A stretch of DNA of 59,735 nt from Clostridia bacterium. GTDB taxonomy: Bacteria > Bacillota > Clostridia > Oscillospirales > CAG-272. The stretch lies in contig JAQXHN010000049.1 of the NCBI GenBank assembly GCA_029007295.1, positions 1 through 59,735 on the forward strand. The letters are read 5' to 3'. The position numbers and the translations under genes were made by a program. The notes under the pieces are model-generated. The model saw nothing but the letters and a program-made list of their open reading frames with translations, was not told the origin of the DNA and did not search any database. Below, one piece after another: positions 34,598 to 42,422 of the stretch (its first letter is position 1; each line of letters opens with the position of its first letter).

Positions 34598-36251
34598 ACA
34601 GATAAAGGAAACACATTCGGGAAGAGTTCAGAGAAAAGCGACTGCGTTAACCGTTGCCAGCTTGCTCAATACGTTCATCGGCGTAATATCGACGATGATT
34701 ATTCCAAGGCTGATAGATAAAGGGGAATACGGCACATATAAGCTTGTTTTTCTTGCGTTTAATACCTTACTTCCGTTTTTGGGCCTCGGTTTAAAGGAGG
34801 GCTTATATTTCTTCCTGCCTACGGAAAAGAAGAGATTTCGTGCAATGGTATTTGAATGTTATATCATTTACGGAACTGTCGGTATATTTTTCTCATTGGT
34901 ACTTGCTTTATTCGGATTTGATTTACTCGGCGGCGTTATTCCGACTCCGGAAAATCTGAGCGGAATATCAAAGGGACTTTCCACCGTATTTTATACAGTA
35001 AAAAATTTCTTTACATACGGAGATATGCAAGTTCAAAAGCTGATTGTGTGGCTTATTCCGTATTCGCTTATTACCTTGATGACGACCTGCACTGCGGTTA
35101 TCATGAATATTCGCGACTGCATATCCACGTACATAAAATTTAATCTGTTTTGTGCAATATTCTCAACGTCTGCGCTTTGTTTTGCATTATTTATAGCTCC
35201 AAGCGCACAGACTGCGGTTATTACAATGACCGGTGCAAAATTTATCGAAGGACTTATTTCAATTTATCTGACGGTAAAATGTCTTCCGAAGGATGATTAT
35301 CATCCTAAGCTTAAATCGCTTCGCAAAATTTTGGCGTTTTCCTTACCTCTCGGACTCGCTTCCATGATAGGTACTATTACAAAACAGATGGACCATCTGT
35401 TTATTGCAAATTCCGAAACAAAAACATATTTCGGTATGTACGAAATTGCGGCAAAGGAAATTCCGATAATAGATATAATGCTTGCGGCGGTTTCTACTGC
35501 GTTACTTCCTGAGGTTCGCAGACTGTTCGGAAAGGGGGAATATAAGGAGGGGCACACGCTATATATAAATGTCGCAAAGAGATTGAGTTGTATAACTCTG
35601 CCCATAATGATTTTTCTCCTGTTTTGGAGCAAGGATTACATTACGTTTATGTATTCTTCAAAATACATAATGAATGAGGAAGTAAAGAGTTTAGGACATA
35701 ATATCGTACTTATCTTCAGAGTTTATCTTTTGTATTTTGTCACAAGAGTGTGCGTGACGGGGCCTTTGTTTACGGCGCTGGGAATGAATATGTATCTTTT
35801 GTTCAAAACTGCGGTTTCCTGCGGACTGAATGCACTGCTTACATATCTTTTTATGATATGGATGGGACCTGTCGGCGCTGCAATCGGTACAATTCTGTCC
35901 GGAATAATAATTTTATTTACAATGATTTTGCCCGTTCTCGGAAATAAAACTTCAATTCCTGCTTTATCCTTTTATCCCTTTGCATTTGTCGGAAAAATAC
36001 TAATTGTGTCATTACCCGCCGCCGCAATAAGCTACGGAATAAGCTTTATTCCGATTATAAAATGGGACGGTGAAACCGTTACATCAACAATAAGACTGTT
36101 AATCGGCGGTATAATCTTCTTGACAATAATGTTTATAGAAAGCAAAACCCTATTGAAAAAGGATTACGCCTGGATGTACGTGGTGCTCGGAAAATACGCA
36201 GACAGGATAAAGAAGGCGCTTATAAGAATTAAAAGAAAGGTAAAGCGTTGA
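34590..36251 (+). CDS. Polysaccharide flippase (MOP/Wzx-like)
   Basis: This 553-residue membrane protein has about 14 helices. The N-terminal KATALTVASLLNTFIGVISTMIIPRLIDKGEYGTYKLVFL is typical of Wzx/RfbX-type exporters, and the helix pairs repeat through the C-terminal half. It probably flips a lipid-linked oligosaccharide to the outer face. It overlaps the glycosyltransferase gene, which supplies the likely cargo. No polymerase is in the island; the O-antigen-ligase-like protein at 14636 is a candidate partner. Confidence 0.85.
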   Translation: MSEQIKETHSGRVQRKATALTVASLLNTFIGVISTMIIPRLIDKGEYGTYKLVFLAFNTLLPFLGLGLKEGLYFFLPTEKKRFRAMVFECYIIYGTVGIFFSLVLALFGFDLLGGVIPTPENLSGISKGLSTVFYTVKNFFTYGDMQVQKLIVWLIPYSLITLMTTCTAVIMNIRDCISTYIKFNLFCAIFSTSALCFALFIAPSAQTAVITMTGAKFIEGLISIYLTVKCLPKDDYHPKLKSLRKILAFSLPLGLASMIGTITKQMDHLFIANSETKTYFGMYEIAAKEIPIIDIMLAAVSTALLPEVRRLFGKGEYKEGHTLYINVAKRLSCITLPIMIFLLFWSKDYITFMYSSKYIMNEEVKSLGHNIVLIFRVYLLYFVTRVCVTGPLFTALGMNMYLLFKTAVSCGLNALLTYLFMIWMGPVGAAIGTILSGIIILFTMILPVLGNKTSIPALSFYPFAFVGKILIVSLPAAAISYGISFIPIIKWDGETVTSTIRLLIGGIIFLTIMFIESKTLLKKDYAWMYVVLGKYADRIKKALIRIKRKVKR

Positions 36252-36252
36252 T

Positions 36253-36921
36253 ATGAAAATTTTGTTTGTGGGAAACAGCCATACATACTTTAACGACATG
36301 CCTAAAACCTTTACCGATTTATGTGAGAAATATACAAATGAGCACACCGACGCTTTTATGCTCGCATATTCCGGCAGAGATTTAAAGTGGCATAATGAAG
36401 AGTACTGTTCCGTTAGATTTAATCTTTTATACGGAAACTACGATTATTGTCTTATTCAGCAGTTAGGACATCCCTTTCCGGGTGAAGAAGTAACCGAGCG
36501 TGATATTAAGCCAATAATAGAGCTTTGTCGCAAGGTAGGTTGTAAGCCTATTATTTACGAATCATGGGCAGAGAAGTACCGTCCGGAATATCAGGATATT
36601 ATCAATATGGGATACCGTAATATTGCAAGGAAATACAATGAAAAATTATTACCTATAGGAGAACTTTTTCAAAGTATAATAAAGTATCATCCCGAAATAG
36701 AGCTGTTTCATACCGACGGCGAGCATGCTTCCGTTATCGGAGATTATATGATAGCTCTTGCATTGCTGTACTTAATTTACCCGGATATTAAAATCGACAA
36801 TACAAACAAAACTCACGATTTTTTATCCGACAACGGCGAATGGAAATATTCGGACATCGTTGAAGTACCGGCAAATATTCACCGTATTATTTATGAAACA
36901 GTAAAATCAAACATTAAATAA
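36253..36921 (+). CDS. SGNH-hydrolase-like protein
   Basis: The 222-residue protein opens MKILFVGNSHTYFNDMP, with Ser in the GNSHT block I motif, and has HTDGEHAS near residue 157, providing the Asp/His of block V. YCLIQQLGHPF is the block III region. There is no signal peptide, so it would act in the cytoplasm. Members deacylate sugars or lipids; relatives often sit in polysaccharide clusters. It lies one base after the flippase stop and ends the island before a terminator. Substrate unknown. Confidence 0.75.
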   Translation: MKILFVGNSHTYFNDMPKTFTDLCEKYTNEHTDAFMLAYSGRDLKWHNEEYCSVRFNLLYGNYDYCLIQQLGHPFPGEEVTERDIKPIIELCRKVGCKPIIYESWAEKYRPEYQDIINMGYRNIARKYNEKLLPIGELFQSIIKYHPEIELFHTDGEHASVIGDYMIALALLYLIYPDIKIDNTNKTHDFLSDNGEWKYSDIVEVPANIHRIIYETVKSNIK

Positions 36922-36925
36922 GAAT

Positions 36926-36953
36926 GCACCGTACAGCAATTGCCGTACGGTGC
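36926..36953. terminator. Bidirectional terminator
   Basis: A 9-bp stem (GCACCGTAC/GTACGGTGC) with further pairing in the loop separates the converging island and the M24-like gene. T runs are short. Confidence 0.65.
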
Positions 36954-36971
36954 TTATCGTTAAGTCGGATA

Positions 36972-38144
36972 TTAAAATTCAAGCTCGTAAATCTTGCCGA
37001 TTTGTTCGGGACAAAGCATTTCACAGCCTTCTTCTGTGACAACTATCGGCTTTTCCCAGCGAAGACCGAAATCTGATCCCATAGCAAACGTATCAATTTG
37101 GAACGTCATATTCTTCTTCAACACATAGTCGGAAATTGTTTCCATCCAAGGAGCCTCAACCTCAATCATACCGAGACCGTGACAAGGTCCGTAGAAATAA
37201 TTTTCACCGAAGCCTCTTTCCTCAAAAAGCTTCTTAAAATCCTTTGCAATATCCATTGCAACTCTTCCGGCTTTAATTTGCTTTTCAGTCCACATATGCG
37301 CTTCGAGACAAAATTCAACCAGACGTCTCTTTTTATCGGAAAGCTTACCCATGGAAATAGGCATACCGATTGAAGGAGAATATCCGTTTACCTTAGCAGA
37401 CAGGTTAAGCTGTACTATGTCGCCCATTTTGATTTCGCGGTAGGAAGAACGCGAGATAGCGTGCTTAGTAGACTTTTGACTGAAGCAGTACATGGGAAGA
37501 CCCTCATATTCCGCACCGTGCTCATAGATTGTCTTTTGTGCGATACCCACTAGCTGAAGCTCTGTCATACCGGGGCGTGCCGCTTTGATAACTTCCTGTG
37601 TAGCTATGTGAGTAATGCGGGCAGCTTCACGAAGACAAGCAACCTCATTATCGGATTTAATTGAACGAAGCTCAACCATAATATCATCCGAACGAACAAT
37701 TTCCGCCTCGGGGAATGCGGTCTTGATGCCTTCCATAACAACAACATTGGTATCAAGCCAAGCGGCAACGCCTATGCGAAGCTTTTGACCGGAAACACCG
37801 ATTGCACGGAATGCTTCGTTAAATGTGTTGAATTTAATTTCGGGGTAAGCGGGGTTTGCGCTTTCACGGTACTCGTGAAGCACAAAAATCTTCTCGATTA
37901 CTCCGAAATCCGCTGCAAAGATTTGGCTTTCAGGTCCAACCAAAAGCGCAACGTCCCCGTTTGCAGAAATTGCGACGCCGCAACGCTCAAAAAGCGGCCA
38001 AAAGTTTGAAAAGTAACGTGTATTTGCATAGTCGGCCTCTGAGCCGTTTACGATAAGTGCGTCAAGACCTCTTTCTCGAATCTTGGCAGCTGCGTTCTGC
38101 ACTCTCTGTGCAAACTCTTCTCTCGGAATTTGAATTCTGTCCAT
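36972..38144 (-). CDS. M24/creatinase-like protein lacking metal ligands
   Basis: The 390-residue protein has the creatinase N-terminal domain and a C-terminal pita-bread fold. The family's five metal ligands are mostly changed: Asn247 (LNLSA) and Pro257/Ser258 replace the two Asp, Asp351 (FQIDTF) replaces the first Glu; His322 (CHGLG) and Glu364 (RWEK) remain. That pattern excludes a normal Xaa-Pro peptidase and is like creatinase, a metal-free C-N hydrolase. Start 38144 has AAAGGA upstream; an extension to 38189 would run into the previous gene. Last gene of the minus operon. Substrate unknown. Confidence 0.8.
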   Translation of the reverse strand: MDRIQIPREEFAQRVQNAAAKIRERGLDALIVNGSEADYANTRYFSNFWPLFERCGVAISANGDVALLVGPESQIFAADFGVIEKIFVLHEYRESANPAYPEIKFNTFNEAFRAIGVSGQKLRIGVAAWLDTNVVVMEGIKTAFPEAEIVRSDDIMVELRSIKSDNEVACLREAARITHIATQEVIKAARPGMTELQLVGIAQKTIYEHGAEYEGLPMYCFSQKSTKHAISRSSYREIKMGDIVQLNLSAKVNGYSPSIGMPISMGKLSDKKRRLVEFCLEAHMWTEKQIKAGRVAMDIAKDFKKLFEERGFGENYFYGPCHGLGMIEVEAPWMETISDYVLKKNMTFQIDTFAMGSDFGLRWEKPIVVTEEGCEMLCPEQIGKIYELEF

Positions 38145-38167
38145 TTTATTTAGTTCCTTTCGGTTAA

Positions 38168-39067
38168 TTATTTGTTCTTTTTGTTCCACATATCGGTAAA
38201 CTCGTCGACTCTCATTACTTTCATCCCTTCGTTTTTAATAAGAGTACATAGCTTATCAAGCTCGCGAACCGCAACGTCTCCTGTTCCTTCAACAAGAAAT
38301 TCATCAACAGTCACACCGCCCTCGCCGTAGTGATATGAAGTTTTACAAGGCTCAAATTCCCACGGATGCATATAGAAGCATAGGACGGTAGGAAGTCCCT
38401 TATCCTGTGTAAATTTTTTGAAGGAATGAACCCTCTCCATAAGATAATTTGCACCTTTTGTTCTGAAAAGAGGCCAATGGTCGCGGTCTCTTTCAAGGCC
38501 GGGATCGTTAGATTCCATTGTCATATCCGCAAAATTGGGAATCTCAAGAATTTTATTTGAGCCCTCTTTAGTCCAATCATCGTGCGACGGATGATAGGGA
38601 GTAAAGCGCTCACGGTAGAAATACATTGGATATGAAGCGTCTGCGGTATATCCCAACTCCTCCAATGCATTACATACTGCGGTTGAAGACCATAGGCGCG
38701 GGCATCTCCAGGAGCGAATCTTTCTGGCAGCGGCTTTTTCAACCCATTCGGTAGCTAAGCGAATTCTGTTAGGCACTTCTTCGGGAAGCAGAGGCTTTAC
38801 ACCAGGTATAGGGAAAAGCTCGTCGCCTACTGTTTCATGGAAAAGAGAGTGAGCGCCGACCTCGTGTCCTGAGTCGATTACCATTTTTACTATGTCCGGA
38901 TTTTCTTTTGCGCATTCACCGGTAAAGAAGAAGGTTCCTTTAAATCCGTGTGACTCGAAAATGTTTAAAATCTTCTGCGTACCGCTCTTTGTTGTTTCAT
39001 AAAACGGGGTGAAGCTTCCCACATCCGTTTCCATATCAATACCGAAGATGACATATGTTTCGTTCAT
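38168..39067 (-). CDS. Cytoplasmic NodB-type polysaccharide deacetylase-like / PuuE-like hydrolase
   Basis: The 299-residue NodB-fold protein has no signal peptide. GIDMETD (9-15) supplies the Asp residues, FKGTFFFTGE and HEVGAHSLFHE give the His motif, and RCPRLW is the motif-3 equivalent. The short, cytoplasmic form resembles the PuuE/HpPgdA-like group, which includes allantoin and other cyclic-amide hydrolases as well as peptidoglycan deacetylases. It sits beside a metal-free M24/creatinase-like gene, another C-N hydrolase. GAAAGGAA precedes the ATG. Substrate unknown. Confidence 0.75.
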   Translation of the reverse strand: MNETYVIFGIDMETDVGSFTPFYETTKSGTQKILNIFESHGFKGTFFFTGECAKENPDIVKMVIDSGHEVGAHSLFHETVGDELFPIPGVKPLLPEEVPNRIRLATEWVEKAAARKIRSWRCPRLWSSTAVCNALEELGYTADASYPMYFYRERFTPYHPSHDDWTKEGSNKILEIPNFADMTMESNDPGLERDRDHWPLFRTKGANYLMERVHSFKKFTQDKGLPTVLCFYMHPWEFEPCKTSYHYGEGGVTVDEFLVEGTGDVAVRELDKLCTLIKNEGMKVMRVDEFTDMWNKKNK

Positions 39068-39092
39068 ATTTAATTCCTTTCGTGGATTAAAT

Positions 39093-40073
39093 TTATTGCA
39101 ATCTATTGCGCATTAAACGCAGTAGAGTGTTTTCTTTTGTATCGCAGGCATATTCCCATGCCATAAGTCCGCCTGCGTTATATTTTTTGATAATGTTACA
39201 TTTTTCGTAAACGGATATTTCGTCGTCAAAAGTAATGAAATCGGAGCCGTTCCATAAATACGGAGCTCCTCCGGCGCTTTCGTCTCTGTAGAGTGAAAAA
39301 TTGCCGTTTTTAATAAATTCAGAAGTTAAATCGCAGAATTTAGGACCGTAATCGGCGCAATTATCGGTTTTTGCAAATAATCCGTCACGCTCGCTTGAAA
39401 CATGATGCCATATTCTTGAATAAAAAGCAACACCTCCGATGAGCTTTTCTGCGGGAATACCCTTTTCTTTAAAAAGAACAATGTTATCCTCAAGACCAGC
39501 GCACGGAAACGGAGACATTGCGGCGCTTTTCGGAGCGCAGTGATGAGATGTAATCTTTCTTTCCGAATATATGTCGTATGTCATAATATTAATGTAGTCG
39601 AGGTATATGTGCGAGCTTATAAGCTCCGTTATGTCAAACACCCAATTTGTTCCCGGGACGGCAACGCTGATTATCCTGTCCTTGCCAAGCTCTTCACGGA
39701 AGGTTTTCAGTAAAAGCGTATGCATTTCTTTTTGCTCATTAGTCGGAAATTCTCAGTCAAGATCAATTCCGTCAAAGCCTTTGTCAAGTGCGGCATTGCA
39801 AGCTCGCTTGGCGGCGTCTATGCAGTCCGATTTGTTTGAAACGCAATCCGCAAAGCCGACAAGAGAAAGTACAACGGGCAAACCGTGTTTTCTTTTATGC
39901 AGAATTTCAACAGTATCCGCTTCGGCAGGATTGTTAAATATTACGGAGTCTTTAGTCACAGCGGCATTTGAATAATATAAAATATCTAAGCAGTTAAGCG
40001 CCCTGTCGGGAATTTTATCAAAGCCTTCTCCCCAAGCTCCGCAGTAATAAAGTGCGCATTTCGATTTATTCAT
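39093..40073 (-). pseudogene. GH18 chitinase-like gene interrupted by an in-frame TGA
   Basis: The two frames 40073-39753 and 39752-39093 are one gene with TGA at codon 107. The motif reads DGIDLD-stop-EFP, so the stop replaces the Trp of the GH18 consensus DGIDLDWE; TGG to TGA is one base. Frame and family motifs continue beyond (YINIMTYDI, GGLMAWEYA), about 326 codons in all. GH18 enzymes cleave chitin- or peptidoglycan-type GlcNAc links; there is no signal peptide. A recent nonsense mutation or a base error is likely. Stop recoding is unlikely because many genes here end in TGA. Confidence 0.85.
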
Positions 40074-40074
40074 A

Positions 40075-41346
40075 TTACCTACCGTAGTATTCTTTACAAT
40101 ATTTACTTACTCTGTCGGAAATAGAGGAAATATGCTCGGAAACGCTGTGATCTCCTTTAACATACTTTTTCATGTAAAAGCCTTCTTCTGCGGCCATTTC
40201 CTCCGTATGCGGGAAATAGTGCTCCAAAAGGAATAATGCCAAATTAGCATATCTGCCTTTTCCGTGAACGGAGTATACACCTGTGCCTTCATAAGTTTCA
40301 ACGGCGGCAACCTGTCCGTTTCGTATGGCGTCCTTAATATCTTCTGGCTCTCTCGATTTTGCAAATACAATCGAGTATATCATGTTAAAAAGGCCTCGGT
40401 TAACCGTACCGTGCGAGTCGCTTCCGCCGACGCAGGGAATATCTATCCCTTTTCTGAGCATATCCGAATAAAAAATCGTCTGCATATTGTTTTCAAATGT
40501 GCTTTGACCGCCGATTAGCTCAAAAGCCTCAAATTCGCCGCTTTTTATTAAAAGCTCTGCAAGCTCGGTAGGTACGTTGTATACATCCTCAAGCCAGAAC
40601 GGATGGCAGAATATCGGTAAACCTCCAAGCTCCTTTGATTTTCTTGCTACCCATAGGCATGCGGCATAAGTAAAAGGCTCCGTATGATAGGGAATATCCT
40701 CGGTTGCAATAATATCGTTTACTTCTTTTTCATACTGCTCGCGGTTTTTCTGACAAATATCGTTAACGCTTGCGCTTGAGCCAAGATTGACAATATGAAC
40801 AAAATTTCCGGGAGAGTGAACCTCCTCTCCGTAAAGTAAAGTCATACCGAGCTTAACATCCTTGTAGCTGTCGATCATTTCGGCGGAGCCGTAATAATTA
40901 TAGTGGTCGGTCACAGTCATAAAATCAAAGCCTTTGGAGCGATAGTTGGCGCAAACGAGACCGGGAGTTTCTCTTCCGTCGCTTCTCGTTGTATGAACAT
41001 GGGTGTCGCCCTTTAACGGTTCCAAAGCGTACAGGTCGGAATCAAGAGCGTACATATTAAGCTGTATGATGGTATGACTTCCGCCGGTACGGCTGAGTCT
41101 TAAAAAATACTCTTGCTCCTTATCAAACGTATGTGTAAAAGAAATTGAATTGTCTTTGGGAGTGCATGTGTATATAACACTCGTGTCCTGCCAGGTATGG
41201 GTTGTAAGAGGGTAAATCCTGACAATATAATCGCATTCAGGTTTGAAATTGTATAAATCGTCAAGTACTTTAATTGTTACGGTTGTTTCCTTTCCTACCT
41301 GTACAATACTCGGTGTAACGGAAAAATAGTAGTCGCTGTCCTTCAT
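40075..41346 (-). CDS. PHP-domain metallohydrolase (CehA/McbA type)
   Basis: The 423-residue protein has a beta-sandwich N-terminal domain (about 1-125) and a PHP domain: GDTHVHTTRSDG supplies metal His residues, FMTVTDHYNY, PIFCHPF and GGSDSHG the rest. CehA-type PHP proteins hydrolyse phosphoesters and carbamates. GAGG six bases before the ATG at 41346 favours that start over 41382. It overlaps no gene but lies one base before the GH18 start, so the two are co-translated. Substrate unknown. Confidence 0.82.
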   Translation of the reverse strand: MKDSDYYFSVTPSIVQVGKETTVTIKVLDDLYNFKPECDYIVRIYPLTTHTWQDTSVIYTCTPKDNSISFTHTFDKEQEYFLRLSRTGGSHTIIQLNMYALDSDLYALEPLKGDTHVHTTRSDGRETPGLVCANYRSKGFDFMTVTDHYNYYGSAEMIDSYKDVKLGMTLLYGEEVHSPGNFVHIVNLGSSASVNDICQKNREQYEKEVNDIIATEDIPYHTEPFTYAACLWVARKSKELGGLPIFCHPFWLEDVYNVPTELAELLIKSGEFEAFELIGGQSTFENNMQTIFYSDMLRKGIDIPCVGGSDSHGTVNRGLFNMIYSIVFAKSREPEDIKDAIRNGQVAAVETYEGTGVYSVHGKGRYANLALFLLEHYFPHTEEMAAEEGFYMKKYVKGDHSVSEHISSISDRVSKYCKEYYGR

Positions 41347-41419
41347 ATTAACCTCAATTATAACTCGTAAATTATTAAACAATAATACTGTTATTTCAAG
41401 AATACAAGTAACGGTATAA

Positions 41420-41809
41420 TCAGCTGTTTAATTTAGAGTTTACTTTGCTCATGAATTTTTCATTATCAATAATAAATCTTTCGTGTATTCCGCTTCCGAC
41501 TTCGCCTTTATCGTCATAAGCCCACACTTTAAATACAAGCCGTCGTCTGTCTATCTCGATAAGCTCACATTCTGCGGTGACTTCCATTGAAACGGGGGTT
41601 GCGCTAGTATGTTTAATATTAAGTGAAATACCTACGGTGCCTGTACCCTCGTCAAGATAGGGAAGCACGCCTTCCGAGCAACAGTTTTCCATTAAAGCGA
41701 CCAGACTCGGCGTGGAAAAAACAGGCAGCAAACCGCTGCCGAGCGCTTTTGCGGTGTTTTCCTCAACAACTTTTACAGTTTTTTTATTCTTAAATCCTAA
41801 TTCAACCAT
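41420..41809 (-). CDS. Hotdog thioesterase, FlK (fluoroacetyl-CoA thioesterase)-like
   Basis: The 129-residue hotdog-fold protein resembles FlK: FSTPSLVALMENCCSEG carries the Thr/Glu pair and VGISLNIKHTSATPV the His of the family. The hydrophobic core VTAECELIEIDRRRLVFKVWAYD is typical. It probably hydrolyses a short acyl-CoA; the specific acyl group is unknown. The ATG at 41809 has AAAGGA upstream, so the longer frame to 41911 is rejected. It overlaps the preceding gene by eight bases. Confidence 0.8.
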   Translation of the reverse strand: MVELGFKNKKTVKVVEENTAKALGSGLLPVFSTPSLVALMENCCSEGVLPYLDEGTGTVGISLNIKHTSATPVSMEVTAECELIEIDRRRLVFKVWAYDDKGEVGSGIHERFIIDNEKFMSKVNSKLNS

Positions 41810-42422
41810 TTTTAAATCCTTTCGCTGTGTAAAATCTAATAAATCTTTCCGATGCGTTTTTGCAAAAATCATTAACTGTATCGGGAGAAAATGCAGGGGA
41901 AACGCCGGCAAAATTTTCGGCTTGCTTTTCAGAAGTGTATTTTAAATATTTAAATATTGCTTCGGGGGTGTACTCGGGAATATCGGAGCAATGCTCTTCT
42001 AAATTTACGCCCAACATTTTCTCCCATATATCTTTTGTCCATTCACAATAATGAAACATATATGCGCTTGCCAAGCTTATTTCATGACGGTAATCACGGA
42101 ACCAGTTTGCGCCGATATACCCTTCCATGTGATATGCCTGGGGACCCTCATCCCAAATAACGTCGGTAAAAAGATGTACAAGACAGCCGAATTTAAAGCT
42201 TTTGCCGGTCGGAGTTTCCGACGCCATATTTGCTAAAGCAACTCTGCGCTCAACGCACGATAAATCTCTTAAATGCAACCGATCCTTTAATTCCCTCGGA
42301 TTTTCCACGCAGTCGGGAGCGAGCGTTCCGACATAAAATTCGGCGGGAGCGTCTGTTTCGGAGCCGTAAATATATTTCCCAACCTTTCGTCCCACATCTA
42401 AATGTATCATTGCGCTGGGCAT
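41802..42422 (-). CDS. Zinc-dependent phospholipase C-like protein
   Basis: The 206-residue protein belongs to the Zn_dep_PLPC (PF00882-type) family. MPSAMIHLDVGRKV at the N-terminus, GTLAPDC and GCLVHLFTDVIWDEG provide the expected His/Asp ligands. Unlike secreted clostridial phospholipase C there is no signal peptide, as in many uncharacterised members. GGAGGT five bases before the ATG is strong. It overlaps the upstream CCA/HAD fusion by 16 bases. Substrate unknown. Confidence 0.75.
   Translation of the reverse strand: MPSAMIHLDVGRKVGKYIYGSETDAPAEFYVGTLAPDCVENPRELKDRLHLRDLSCVERRVALANMASETPTGKSFKFGCLVHLFTDVIWDEGPQAYHMEGYIGANWFRDYRHEISLASAYMFHYCEWTKDIWEKMLGVNLEEHCSDIPEYTPEAIFKYLKYTSEKQAENFAGVSPAFSPDTVNDFCKNASERFIRFYTAKGFKNG

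Noticed and set aside
36972..38144. Annotation as a standard Xaa-Pro aminopeptidase
   Set aside because: Three of the five metal ligands are replaced, so the usual metallopeptidase chemistry is not supported.
39753..39755. TGA read as tryptophan (alternative genetic code) to explain the GH18 gene
   Set aside because: Several tightly packed genes here end in TGA exactly where the next gene starts (rimM, ridA, uvrC, the MBOAT gene, the glycosyltransferase), so TGA is a stop in this genome.
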